Shown here one piece after another: positions 6,231-13,349 of a stretch of 13,349 nucleotides of DNA. The position numbers and the translations under genes are program-made. The stretch is from Gammaproteobacteria bacterium. GTDB taxonomy: Bacteria; Pseudomonadota; Gammaproteobacteria; Chromatiales; Sedimenticolaceae. The stretch lies in NCBI GenBank assembly GCA_020445165.1, contig JAGRHE010000068.1, forward strand, positions 1-13,349, in the 5' to 3' direction. Below the pieces are notes generated by a model, which did not search any database, was not told the origin of the DNA, and saw only the letters and a list, made by a program, of their open reading frames with translations. Position 1 is the first letter of the stretch, and every line of letters begins with the position of its first letter.

Positions 6231-7472
6231 ATGAACTCCGAATCCGCATCCATCGCCATTGAGGCGCCATCTCCCGCGCGCCTGTCGTGGTCAGCGCGTC
6301 GCCTGGTTGCGCTGTTTCAGCGTCTGCGCTACGGCCGCATCGAGCTCGGTGTCGACGGCCAGCGCGTGCGCCTGGACGGTAGCGGCGACGGGCCTGCGGC
6401 CCGGATCTCGATCCAGCGGCCGGGCAGGCTGCTGCGGCGCCTGTTCTGGCGCGGCGACCTTGGCTTCGCCGAGGGCTACATCGACGGTGACTGGACCAGC
6501 GACGACCCGGCGGCGCTGCTCTACCTGCTCGCGGTGAACCTCGAGGCCTACGAGCAGGGCGACCGGCGCGGACCCGCCGCACGCGTTCTGAGTGCGCTGC
6601 AGCATCGGCTTAACCGCAACACGCGCGGTGGCAGCCGGCGCAACATCGCGGCCCATTACGACCTGGGCAACGACTTCTACGCGCGCTGGCTGGATGCCGG
6701 GATGACATACTCCTCGGCCCTGTTCGACGGCGCGCCGGATTGCACCGATCTGGACGCCGCTCAGCAGCGCAAGTACGCGCGCATGCTGGCACTGACCGGC
6801 GCCAAACCGGGTGAGACGATCCTGGAGATCGGCTGCGGCTGGGGCGCCTTCGCCGAGTACGCGGCCCGGCGTGGTCACCGCGTGATTGGCTTGACCCTGT
6901 CCCGGGAGCAGCTCGCGTATGCGCGTGACCGGATTGCCCGGGCCGGCCTGGCCGGGCTGGTCGACCTGCGCCTGTGTGACTACCGCGATTTCGATGGCCA
7001 CGTCGACCACATCGTGTCGATCGAGATGTTCGAGGCGGTCGGCCGCGAATACTGGCACACCTATTTCGCCACGCTGCAGCGTTGCCTGCGCCCTGGCGGA
7101 CGCGCCGCGCTGCAGGTGATCACGATCGACGAGTCCCTGTTCGACGCCTACGTTGCGAACCCGGGTGGCTTCATCCAGCGCTACATCTTTCCCGGCGGCA
7201 TGCTGCCGACCAAGAGCGGTCTGGGCGAGCTGGCCAGGCAGGCCGGGCTGCAGGCCGGGGCCAGGCATGCCTTCGGCATCGACTACGCCGCTACGCTCGC
7301 GCACTGGCATACCCGGTTCAACACCCAGACCACGTGGCTCGATGCGCACGGATATGACGACCGCTTCCGGCGCATGTGGCGCTACTACCTGGCATTCTGC
7401 GAGGCCGGCTTTCGGGCTGGACAGATCGATGTCGTCCAGTGCGCCTTGCAGAAACCGCAGGCCGCCGGATGA
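6231..7472 (+). CDS. Cyclopropane-fatty-acid-synthase-like SAM methyltransferase
   Basis: A 413-aa enzyme that would transfer a methyl group from S-adenosylmethionine to the double bond of unsaturated phospholipid acyl chains at the inner membrane. It has AHYDLGNDFY (141-150), the SAM motif EIGCGWG (199-205), SIEMFEAVG (263-271) and FIQRYIFPGGMLP (314-326), in the order of E. coli Cfa. Compared with the E. coli bicarbonate-binding residues (C139, E239, H266, I268, Y317), Glu268, Ile297 and Tyr352 are kept, but the Cys is Ser162 and the His is Gln295. That suggests a product other than a cyclopropane, for example the methylated alkene made by UfaM in furan fatty acid synthesis; this is inference. 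GGAAGAGG lies nine bases before the ATG, two bases after the DUF1365 stop. The alternative is an ordinary Cfa with a variant pocket. Confidence 0.9.
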   Translation: MNSESASIAIEAPSPARLSWSARRLVALFQRLRYGRIELGVDGQRVRLDGSGDGPAARISIQRPGRLLRRLFWRGDLGFAEGYIDGDWTSDDPAALLYLLAVNLEAYEQGDRRGPAARVLSALQHRLNRNTRGGSRRNIAAHYDLGNDFYARWLDAGMTYSSALFDGAPDCTDLDAAQQRKYARMLALTGAKPGETILEIGCGWGAFAEYAARRGHRVIGLTLSREQLAYARDRIARAGLAGLVDLRLCDYRDFDGHVDHIVSIEMFEAVGREYWHTYFATLQRCLRPGGRAALQVITIDESLFDAYVANPGGFIQRYIFPGGMLPTKSGLGELARQAGLQAGARHAFGIDYAATLAHWHTRFNTQTTWLDAHGYDDRFRRMWRYYLAFCEAGFRAGQIDVVQCALQKPQAAG

Positions 7473-8815
7473 GGCGCGCGGCCATCCCGGCCCTGTATGC
7501 CGTACCGGCGGTCCCGCTGGCCTTCCTCGGTCTGCCGCTTTACGTGTATCTGCCGGCACACTACGCCGACCTGCCGGGCATCGGCCTGGCGCTGGTCGGC
7601 GCCGTGCTGTTGTTGGCGCGCCTGTTCGATGTCGTGACCGATCCGCTGATCGGACTGCTCGCCGACCGCAGTCGGTCCGTTCTGCACCCCGCCAGTCTGA
7701 TCAGTGTCGGCGTGCTGATGCTGGGTGTTGGTGCCTGGTACCTGTTCCAGCCGCCGCTCCAGGCGACCGCGTTCTATCTCCTGCTCACCCTCAGCATCAC
7801 CTACCTCGGCTGGACTCTGCTTGCGATTCCCTACTACGCACTGGGTGCCGAATTCGGTGACGATGAAGGTGATCACCAGGGCCAGACCCGGTTTGCGGCG
7901 TGGCGTGAGGCCGGCATGATCGTTGGCACGGTGGCAGCGCTGACCCTGCCCGTGATCATCGACGGCGACAGCGCGCTTGTAGTCGTCGCGCACGGCCTGG
8001 TGTGGCTGCTGCCGCTGGCACTGGCGGCGGTATGGCTGCTGCCCCGGTCCGAGGTCGCGACACCGGCCGGTGGTGCGCAGGGTGGCTTGCGTGCCATGTG
8101 GCGCGACACCAGCAGTGCAGCGCGTCAGCTGCTTGGCATCCATTTGCTCAATGCGCTGGCCGGCGGCACCGCTGCAACCCTGTTTGTCATCTACAGCCGC
8201 GACGTGCTCGGTGTCGGCGAGCGTGACAGCGGTCTGCTGCTGTTGCTGTATTTTGCCGCCGGCCTGCTTGCATTGCCGCTTTGGGTCGCACTTGCCAGGC
8301 GCATTGGCGAGGTGCGTGCATGGCGTGCCGCGATGCTGTTCGCAGCTGCGGGGTTCATTCCCGCGGCGCTGCTCGGCGAGGGCCAGTTGTCCGCGTTTGC
8401 CGTCGTCTGCGTGCTGACCGGTGCCACCCTGGGTGCCGATATCGCACTGCCAGCCGCGATCCAGGGCCGCATCGTCGCGCACGAGTCACGTGTCCTGGCG
8501 CGACCGCGTGGCGGCGCCCTGTTCGGCCTGTGGGGCATGGCCGGCAAGCTGGCGCTGGCACTCGCCGCAGGTATCTCACTGCCGCTGTTGGCGCTGCTGA
8601 CTTCGCAGTCCGCCGGCTTGGACCGAAGCACGGTGACCCCGTGGCTGTACGCCGGCCTGCCGGTCGTTATCAAGCTGGTGGCCGTGATCCTGTTGCAGCG
8701 ATCCTGCCTGGTCGGGCCCTTGTCACATCTTCAGCCATCCTCTTCGGAGAACCATGATGACCCTATCCAGACTGCCGTGGCTGTTCGCCGCGGCGCTGAC
8801 GCTGGCCGCTTGTAG
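7469..8815 (+). CDS. MFS transporter, GPH (glycoside-pentoside-hexuronide)/MelB-like
   Basis: A 448-aa protein with about twelve hydrophobic segments. Family marks are the first cytoplasmic loop DVVTDPLIGLLADRS (near residue 52), YYALGAEFGDD...RFAAWREAG in the middle and GADIALPAAIQGRI in the second half, all typical of MFS_2/GPH cation symporters. Members inside these light-stress lipid islands are not sugar transporters by evidence; the substrate is unknown and could be a lipid or its precursor. ATG 7469 overlaps the methyltransferase stop (ATGA); the frame is open to 7376, but that part lies inside the previous gene and is not transporter-like. The last roughly 35 residues lose hydrophobicity and run 62 bases into the next gene, ending in TAG, an odd tail. 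Confidence 0.87.
   Translation: MRRAAIPALYAVPAVPLAFLGLPLYVYLPAHYADLPGIGLALVGAVLLLARLFDVVTDPLIGLLADRSRSVLHPASLISVGVLMLGVGAWYLFQPPLQATAFYLLLTLSITYLGWTLLAIPYYALGAEFGDDEGDHQGQTRFAAWREAGMIVGTVAALTLPVIIDGDSALVVVAHGLVWLLPLALAAVWLLPRSEVATPAGGAQGGLRAMWRDTSSAARQLLGIHLLNALAGGTAATLFVIYSRDVLGVGERDSGLLLLLYFAAGLLALPLWVALARRIGEVRAWRAAMLFAAAGFIPAALLGEGQLSAFAVVCVLTGATLGADIALPAAIQGRIVAHESRVLARPRGGALFGLWGMAGKLALALAAGISLPLLALLTSQSAGLDRSTVTPWLYAGLPVVIKLVAVILLQRSCLVGPLSHLQPSSSENHDDPIQTAVAVRRGADAGRL
8746..8750 (+). promoter_or_regulatory. Shine-Dalgarno of the DUF3833 gene
   Basis: GGAGA lies six bases before ATG 8757 but only three before the adjacent ATG 8754, so 8757 is the better start. It lies inside the coding frame of the preceding transporter tail. 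Confidence 0.65.
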
Positions 8816-9299
8816 CGGCGTCCGCGTCGACGACTATGCGGGCACCTCGCCCACGTTCGACCTGTTCGAATACTTCGATGGCAGCAGCCGCGCCTGGGGC
8901 ACGTTCCAGAATCGCTCCGGCGAACTCAAGCGGCGCTTCACGGTCGATATCCGCGGTGAGGTCGATGGTGACCGCCTGACCCTGACCGAGGATTTCGTCT
9001 ATGACGATGGTGAGCGCCAGCGGCGCATCTGGACCATCCAGCGCCTGGACGGCAACCGTTTCGAAGGCACGGCCGCCGACGTCGTCGGCAAGGCCAGCGG
9101 CGCGGCCGCCGGTGCGGCCCTGAACTGGCAGTACACCATGCGCCTGCCGGTCGACGAAACCACCTACGACGTGCAGTTCGACGACTGGATGTTCCTGCAC
9201 CAGGACGGCGTCCTGGTCAACCGGGCGGAGGTCAGCAAGTTCGGTTTACGGGTTGGCGAAGTGACCCTGTTCTTCCAGCGTGGGGGTGCGGACAAATGA
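8757..9299 (+). CDS. DUF3833 family lipoprotein
   Basis: A protein of about 180 aa beginning with a hydrophobic signal and the lipobox LAAC (lipid-modified Cys19 from this start), so a predicted lipoprotein exported across the inner membrane. The residue after Cys is Ser, which would allow sorting to the outer membrane. The mature part is a compact beta-rich domain with FEYFDGSSRAWGTFQNRSG and a later DDWMFLHQDGVLVNRAEVSKFG, characteristic of DUF3833. No enzymatic function is known; it regularly travels with the chalcone-isomerase-like protein, the Cfa-like enzyme and DUF1365, suggesting a periplasmic or envelope part of the same lipid process. Its stop overlaps the next start (ATGA). Confidence 0.87.
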   Translation: MTLSRLPWLFAAALTLAACSGVRVDDYAGTSPTFDLFEYFDGSSRAWGTFQNRSGELKRRFTVDIRGEVDGDRLTLTEDFVYDDGERQRRIWTIQRLDGNRFEGTAADVVGKASGAAAGAALNWQYTMRLPVDETTYDVQFDDWMFLHQDGVLVNRAEVSKFGLRVGEVTLFFQRGGADK

Positions 9300-9823
9300 T
9301 GTGGCGCGCGCGCTTGGTGTTGGCGCTGACCTGCCTGGCCGTTACCGCGCTTGCGGCCGCCCGGAGCGACGGCGAGGGCCTGCAGATCGATGAGCGCTGG
9401 CTCACACTGAAGGCGCAGGCGCGGGCGTGTTACCTCGGGTTCATCGAGCTGTACGACGCCGCCTACTTCCGCAGCGATACGTCGACGCCGGCCAAGCGCT
9501 GCATCCAGGTCGACTACCGGCGCAGCTTTTCCGCCGCGGCACTGGATAAGGCCACCAACGAGGTGTTCCGGGAGCGTCACGGCGCGGAATCGGCCGCCCG
9601 CTACGCCCACTACCTGGCGCAGGTCGGTGATGTCTATCGAGCTGTCGAGGCCGGCGACCGCTACACCTACTGCCTGGACGACAATGCCGGTGGTGTCTTG
9701 TGGCGTGACGGCAAGGCCGTCGTTCGCTTCGATTCCCACGAGTTCAGCGAACGTTTCATGCAGATCTGGGTCGCCGGTGAGACCGCGGATGCGCGACCGC
9801 GTTGGGCATTTCCGGGCTGCTGA
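9296..9823 (+). CDS. Exported chalcone-isomerase-like protein
   Basis: A 175-aa protein with an N-terminal hydrophobic signal (about residues 5-22, with Ala-rich cleavage sites near ALAAA), hence likely periplasmic. The segment YLGFIELYDAAYF near residues 44-56 is the hallmark of the chalcone isomerase-like family found in bacteria, followed by VDYRRSFSAAALDKATNEVF. Bacterial members lack a flavonoid substrate; this fold also occurs in fatty-acid-binding proteins, so binding an acyl chain or oxidised lipid is an attractive guess in this operon. Two Cys (47 and 69) and two more near the C-terminus could form disulfides. It is last in the operon, 21 bases from the convergent peptidase stop. Confidence 0.82.
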   Translation: MMWRARLVLALTCLAVTALAAARSDGEGLQIDERWLTLKAQARACYLGFIELYDAAYFRSDTSTPAKRCIQVDYRRSFSAAALDKATNEVFRERHGAESAARYAHYLAQVGDVYRAVEAGDRYTYCLDDNAGGVLWRDGKAVVRFDSHEFSERFMQIWVAGETADARPRWAFPGC

Positions 9824-9844
9824 TGCCTGTTGGGGCGGCCCGCT

Positions 9845-10948
9845 TCACTGCATCGGAAAGCCGGCGCGGGGGCCGATGTCGTCCTGATCGCGCAGGAACA
9901 GGGGCGGTGCCTGCATGTAGACGCTGACCAGCTTGGCCAGAGACTCCAATGCGTTCCAGTGGATGCGTTCCCAGCCGTGTGAACCGTCGATGCCAAAGGT
10001 CGCCAGCGCGGTGCGCAGGTCGGCGCCTGCCTCGACCGCGGCGGCACTGTCAGAGCGGTAATAACGGAAGATGTCGCGCTGGTAGGGGATCGCGAATTCC
10101 TGGCACAGGCTGATCATGTAGTGCGTGAGGTGGTAGTCGAACGGGCCGCTCATGTCGGCCATGCACAGGGTTACGCCGTACTCGCTCGAGTTCTGTCCGG
10201 GAGCGGTGGTGCCATTGTCGAGCGTCAGCATTTCCGATATGTCGCCGTGCAATACCGCGGACGCGCCCGAGCCGACCTCTTCCGAGATCGTGAACAGCGG
10301 GTGACAGTCGACCGGCAGCGTGACGCCGGCGTCCCTGACTGCCTTGATCGCGCCCAGCAGCACCGCGGCGCCGGCCTTGTCGTCGAGATGACGCGACACG
10401 ATGTAGCCGTTTTCGAGTACCTCGGGCTGCGGGTCGACCGCGACGAAATCACCGACATGCAGGCCCATGCGCATCAGGTCTTGCAGTGAATAGCAGTCCT
10501 CGTCGATACGCAGTTCGACGTTCTGCCAGTTCGACGGTTGCTTGTCGACCTCGTCGGCAAAGGTATGGCCGGAAGCCTTCAAAGGCAGGATGGTGCCGCG
10601 GTGCTTGCCGATATCGGTGAACAGGGTGACCCGTGCGCCTTCGGCAAAGCGCGCATTCCAGTGGCCGATCGGTACCAGTTCGGCGCGACCATTGGGCTTG
10701 AGCGCCTTGATCATCGCACCCAGCGTATCGATATGCGCGACGATGGCACGATCGGGACTCTCGCGTTCGCCCTTCAAGGTTGCGCGGATGGCGCCGCGCC
10801 GGGTCAGCTCGACCGGAACGCCGAGCTTGTCGAGTTCATCCGCAACCAGGTGCACGGCACGGTCGGTGAAGCCGCTCGGGCTCGGTGTATTGAGCAGGCG
10901 GAACAGTATGTCCTGCACGTAGGTCTGGTCGATGGGTAGCAGTTTCAT
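9845..10948 (-). CDS. M42-family metallopeptidase of the NAGGN osmoprotectant system
   Basis: A 367-aa cytosolic aminopeptidase-type enzyme of the M42 (glutamyl aminopeptidase/endoglucanase) family. Metal and catalytic residues are visible in order: AHIDT (His72, Asp74), RHLDDKAGA (Asp189), ISEEVGSGAS (Glu223/Glu224), TLDNGT (Asp244) and GSHGWERIH (His324), consistent with a di-zinc site. It lies 17 bases after the ngg stop on the same strand. A dedicated M42 subfamily is known to accompany the NAGGN synthesis genes; its substrate is not shown by the sequence, and turnover of the dipeptide or its precursors is a reasonable inference. ATG 10948 has only a weak AGG upstream. Confidence 0.92.
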   Translation of the reverse strand: MKLLPIDQTYVQDILFRLLNTPSPSGFTDRAVHLVADELDKLGVPVELTRRGAIRATLKGERESPDRAIVAHIDTLGAMIKALKPNGRAELVPIGHWNARFAEGARVTLFTDIGKHRGTILPLKASGHTFADEVDKQPSNWQNVELRIDEDCYSLQDLMRMGLHVGDFVAVDPQPEVLENGYIVSRHLDDKAGAAVLLGAIKAVRDAGVTLPVDCHPLFTISEEVGSGASAVLHGDISEMLTLDNGTTAPGQNSSEYGVTLCMADMSGPFDYHLTHYMISLCQEFAIPYQRDIFRYYRSDSAAAVEAGADLRTALATFGIDGSHGWERIHWNALESLAKLVSVYMQAPPLFLRDQDDIGPRAGFPMQ

Positions 10949-10965
10949 TGGGCCTATTGTGCGTA

Positions 10966-12708
10966 TCAGCGTCCGGCGGTGTTGGGGAACAACAGATCGA
11001 TAAAGCGTTCGGCGGTCGGTTGTGGTTCGTGGTTGGCAAGACCGGGGCGTTCGTTGGCCTCGATGATGACGTGATCCGGTCCGGCGGGATCCGGCACCAG
11101 TAGATCGAGACCGGTGACTGGAATGCCTATCGCACGTGCAGCATCGATCGCGGCCTGGCGCAGCGTGGGATGAAGCTGATCGGTAACGTCGTGAATCGTG
11201 CCGCCGGTATGCAGGTTGGCGGTCTTGCGCACGGTCAGGTAATCGCCGTAGGGCAGCTTGTCATCCAGTTTGAAACCGGCCTCGGCGACACAGCGCTCGG
11301 TTTCACGATCGATCGGTATGCGGCTTTCGCCGCCGGTCGCTGCAGCGCGTCGGCGGCTCTGTTTTTCGATCAGCGAACGGATACTGTCGCGTCCGGTGCC
11401 CTGGATGCGCGGCGGGCGGCGAACGGCGGCGGCGACGACCTCGTTGTTGATCACGACAACGCGCAGGTCCTGGCCTTCGACATATTCTTCGAGCAACACG
11501 TTCTCGCAGAACTTGCGCGCCTCATCGATGGCTGCATGCAAAGCGTCGCGGTCGCGCACGTCGACGCTGATGCCGGCACCCTGTTCGCCGCGCGCCGGCT
11601 TGACCACGACTGCGCCGTATTCGTCCAGAAAGGACTCGGCCTGCTGGGGGTCATCGGCTTTCGATTGTGCCGGTACGCGCAGACCGGCAGCGGCCAGTAC
11701 GCGGTGGGTGACTGCCTTGTCATCGCAGCGGCTCATCGCGATCGAGGTGGTCAGTTCACTCAATGATTCACGACAGGTCACGGTGCGGCCGCCGAGTGCG
11801 AGTTCGAAGAAGCCGGCCTCTGCATCCAGCACTTCGACCCCGATTCCACGCCGTTGCGCCTCGCGCGCGATGATGCGCGCATAAGGATTCAACGACTGCT
11901 GCGGTTGTGCGCCGATGAACAGGGGTTCATTGATCGAATTCTTGTTCTTGACCGTGAAGGTGTTGATGCGGCGGAACTTGAGACGTTCATACAGCCGGAT
12001 GGCCTCACGGTTGTCATGCATGACCGACAGGTCGAGATAGCTGCGACCACGGGCGATGAAATACTCGGCCATGTGCCGCACCAGCGCCTGGCCGATGCCC
12101 GGGTTGCGTGCCTGCGGGTCGACCGCCAGCGCCCACAGGCTGCAGCCGTTCTCCGGGTCGGCGAATGCCTCGACGTGATCGATGCCGGTCGCCACGCCGA
12201 GTATCTCGCGTGTCTGCAGGTCGGCGGCGACAAAGAAGTGCACGACCTTTGACGTCCGCTGCTGCCACATGAACTCGACCGGTGGTGGAATCATCTGGCG
12301 TGACAGGTACACCCGGTGCGCACCCTCGGCCTCGGCCTTGTTGTTCAGCAGGCGCACCGAATAGCCGCGCGGTCGCAGCGGCGAGACCGTGTAGCGGTCG
12401 AGCCACAGGCGGTAGGTGTGGGACGGATCGAGAAACAGGTTCTGCGGCTCCATCGCCAGCAGTACATGCGGATCGGCGACGTAGAACGCGATATCACGCT
12501 TGCCCGGTGTCTCCGCCAGCAAGGCATCGGCCAGGCGCCGGTTATCGTGGAAGGTGTGTGCGAAGATCAAGCGCCCCCAGCCGCAATCGACCGCGGCATT
12601 GTCGCGTGGCTTTTCGGCGTTGGGTGCCTGGTGCTGCTCGCCACCGGTGACGCTCGGCGTGCGTTGACGTTCGAGTCGCGTCCGGTAGTGGCGTGCCTTC
12701 TTGTTCAT
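10966..12708 (-). CDS. ngg: N-acetylglutaminylglutamine synthetase (GNAT/ATP-grasp fusion)
   Basis: A 580-aa bifunctional enzyme that makes the acetylated Gln-Gln dipeptide precursor of the osmoprotectant NAGGN. Residues about 115-255 are a GNAT acetyltransferase domain (LWALAVDPQARNPGIGQALV, with the acetyl-CoA loop near 201-208). Residues about 330-575 are an ATP-grasp ligase with KPARGEQGAG (370-379), LLEEYVEGQDLRV (405-417), GLDLLVPD (533-540) and IIEANERPGL (548-557). This domain pair is specific to the NAGGN synthetase family. The start is ATG 12708, which overlaps the asnO stop as ATGA; the frame is open to an ATG at 12759, but that extra part lies within asnO and is not conserved-looking. 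Coupled translation with asnO ensures that ligase and amidotransferase are made together. Expression is expected to be osmotically induced; the promoter is outside the window. Confidence 0.94.
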   Translation of the reverse strand: MNKKARHYRTRLERQRTPSVTGGEQHQAPNAEKPRDNAAVDCGWGRLIFAHTFHDNRRLADALLAETPGKRDIAFYVADPHVLLAMEPQNLFLDPSHTYRLWLDRYTVSPLRPRGYSVRLLNNKAEAEGAHRVYLSRQMIPPPVEFMWQQRTSKVVHFFVAADLQTREILGVATGIDHVEAFADPENGCSLWALAVDPQARNPGIGQALVRHMAEYFIARGRSYLDLSVMHDNREAIRLYERLKFRRINTFTVKNKNSINEPLFIGAQPQQSLNPYARIIAREAQRRGIGVEVLDAEAGFFELALGGRTVTCRESLSELTTSIAMSRCDDKAVTHRVLAAAGLRVPAQSKADDPQQAESFLDEYGAVVVKPARGEQGAGISVDVRDRDALHAAIDEARKFCENVLLEEYVEGQDLRVVVINNEVVAAAVRRPPRIQGTGRDSIRSLIEKQSRRRAAATGGESRIPIDRETERCVAEAGFKLDDKLPYGDYLTVRKTANLHTGGTIHDVTDQLHPTLRQAAIDAARAIGIPVTGLDLLVPDPAGPDHVIIEANERPGLANHEPQPTAERFIDLLFPNTAGR

Positions 12709-13349
12709 GCGGCGATACCGTGTCGCTGCAGCCAGCGTTCCAGCAGCGCTATCTGCCACAGTTTCGAACCGCGCAACGGCGTGATGTGGGACTTCGGGTC
12801 GGCCAGCAGCATCGCGATATAGTCGTCCCGGAACAGGCTGCGCTGGCGGGCAGCAGGAGCATGCAGGGTCTCTTTGACGTAATCCAGGTAGGGGCCTTCG
12901 ATATATTTCAGCGCCGGGACCGGAAAATACCCCTTTGGGCGATCGATCACGGCCGCCGGTATCACTGACCGCGCGGCCTCTTTGATCACGCCTTTGCCAC
13001 CGCCCGCGATCTTGTGTTCGGCTGGTATCCGCGCAGCCAGTTCGACCAGTTCGTGGTCGAGAAAGGGTACGCGCGCCTCCAGCCCCCAGGCCATGGTCAT
13101 GTTGTCGACCCGTTTGACCGGATCGTCGACCAGCATGATCTGGGTATCGATGCGTAATGCCTTGTCGATCGGTCGTTGCGCCCCTGGCGTCGCGAAGTGC
13201 CTGCCCACCATCGCGCGGCTGAAGTCGTCACTGACCCAGTGCGCATCGACCGCATCGGCAAAGCCGGCATGGTCGCGATCGAAGAACACCCCGGCGTAGT
13301 CGGACAGCGGGTCTTCGCTGTCGATCATCGGCGGGTACCAGTGGTAACC
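12705..13349 (-). CDS. asnO: N-acetylglutaminylglutamine amidotransferase, C-terminal part
   Basis: The last 215 residues of an asparagine-synthase-like amidotransferase; the gene continues past the right edge, since the frame is open to the last base and begins in GYHWYPPM. The N-terminal glutamine amidotransferase domain (Cys nucleophile) is therefore not seen. The visible part is the ATP-dependent synthetase domain, with LVDDPVKRVDNMTMAWGLEA and RVPFLDHELVELA, the family signature. It would amidate the C-terminal carboxylate of N-acetylglutaminylglutamine, giving NAGGN, in the cytoplasm. The Met at 13328 is internal, not a start. It is upstream of, and overlaps by four bases, the ngg synthetase, which together with the M42 peptidase fixes the specific function rather than asparagine synthesis. 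Confidence 0.92.
   Translation of the reverse strand, partial: GYHWYPPMIDSEDPLSDYAGVFFDRDHAGFADAVDAHWVSDDFSRAMVGRHFATPGAQRPIDKALRIDTQIMLVDDPVKRVDNMTMAWGLEARVPFLDHELVELAARIPAEHKIAGGGKGVIKEAARSVIPAAVIDRPKGYFPVPALKYIEGPYLDYVKETLHAPAARQRSLFRDDYIAMLLADPKSHITPLRGSKLWQIALLERWLQRHGIAA

Noticed and set aside
6291..7559. 422-codon minus-strand ORF opposite the methyltransferase gene
   Set aside because: Antisense shadow of a strongly recognised enzyme, with no family-like motifs.
7385..8482. 365-codon minus-strand ORF opposite the transporter
   Set aside because: Rich in Gln, His and Arg as expected for the complement of membrane-protein codons; no domain seen.
12709..12759. Longer start for the ngg synthetase at 12759
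   Set aside because: The extra 17 codons lie within asnO, and the ATGA overlap at 12708 is the natural coupled start.

Overview
The window is GC-rich (roughly 63% by eye) chromosomal DNA with dense, mostly overlapping genes. Gene content and protein sequences point to a gammaproteobacterium, perhaps a marine or Chromatiales-like lineage; the lineage call is inference. No tRNA, rRNA, insertion sequence, CRISPR array or phage gene was seen.

Region 1 (1-1868): a class I CPD photolyase gene (phrB, +) reads in one frame from 36 to 1457 but is cut by a single in-frame TAA at 744-746, exactly between the antenna domain and the FAD-binding domain. It is followed by 411 bp with no secure gene, holding only a doubtful small minus-strand ORF.

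Region 2 (1869-4031, all on -): a glutathione peroxidase with a signal peptide, a small DUF3429 membrane protein coupled to it, and then a MerR-family regulator of the CarH/LitR type. The regulator keeps a Rossmann-like middle domain but has no visible B12-binding motif, and it has a Cys/His-rich C-terminal part.

Region 3 (4128-9823, all on +): a tight operon of six genes with start/stop overlaps or near-zero gaps. They are an FAD-dependent oxidoreductase (COG2907 type), DUF1365, a cyclopropane-fatty-acid-synthase-like methyltransferase, an MFS/GPH-type transporter, a DUF3833 lipoprotein and an exported chalcone-isomerase-like protein. Regions 2 and 3 diverge from a 96-bp AT-rich spacer that carries a dyad providing -10-like sequences on both strands. 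Photolyase, MerR regulator, peroxidase, DUF3429 and this lipid-modification operon together form a recognisable light/singlet-oxygen defence island. Related gene sets in Rhodobacter sphaeroides include the genes for furan fatty acid synthesis. The methyltransferase here has Ser and Gln where E. coli Cfa has two bicarbonate-binding residues, which fits a methylating enzyme better than a ring-closing one.

Region 4 (9845-13349, all on -): the N-acetylglutaminylglutamine amide (NAGGN) osmoprotectant operon, read from the right edge: asnO amidotransferase (5' end outside the window), a GNAT/ATP-grasp fusion synthetase (ngg), and the NAGGN-associated M42 peptidase. It converges on region 3 with only 21 bp between the stop codons.

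Most items are known families. The points most worth a second look are the photolyase stop at a domain boundary, the altered active site of the methyltransferase, the B12-motif-less regulator and the shared divergent promoter.
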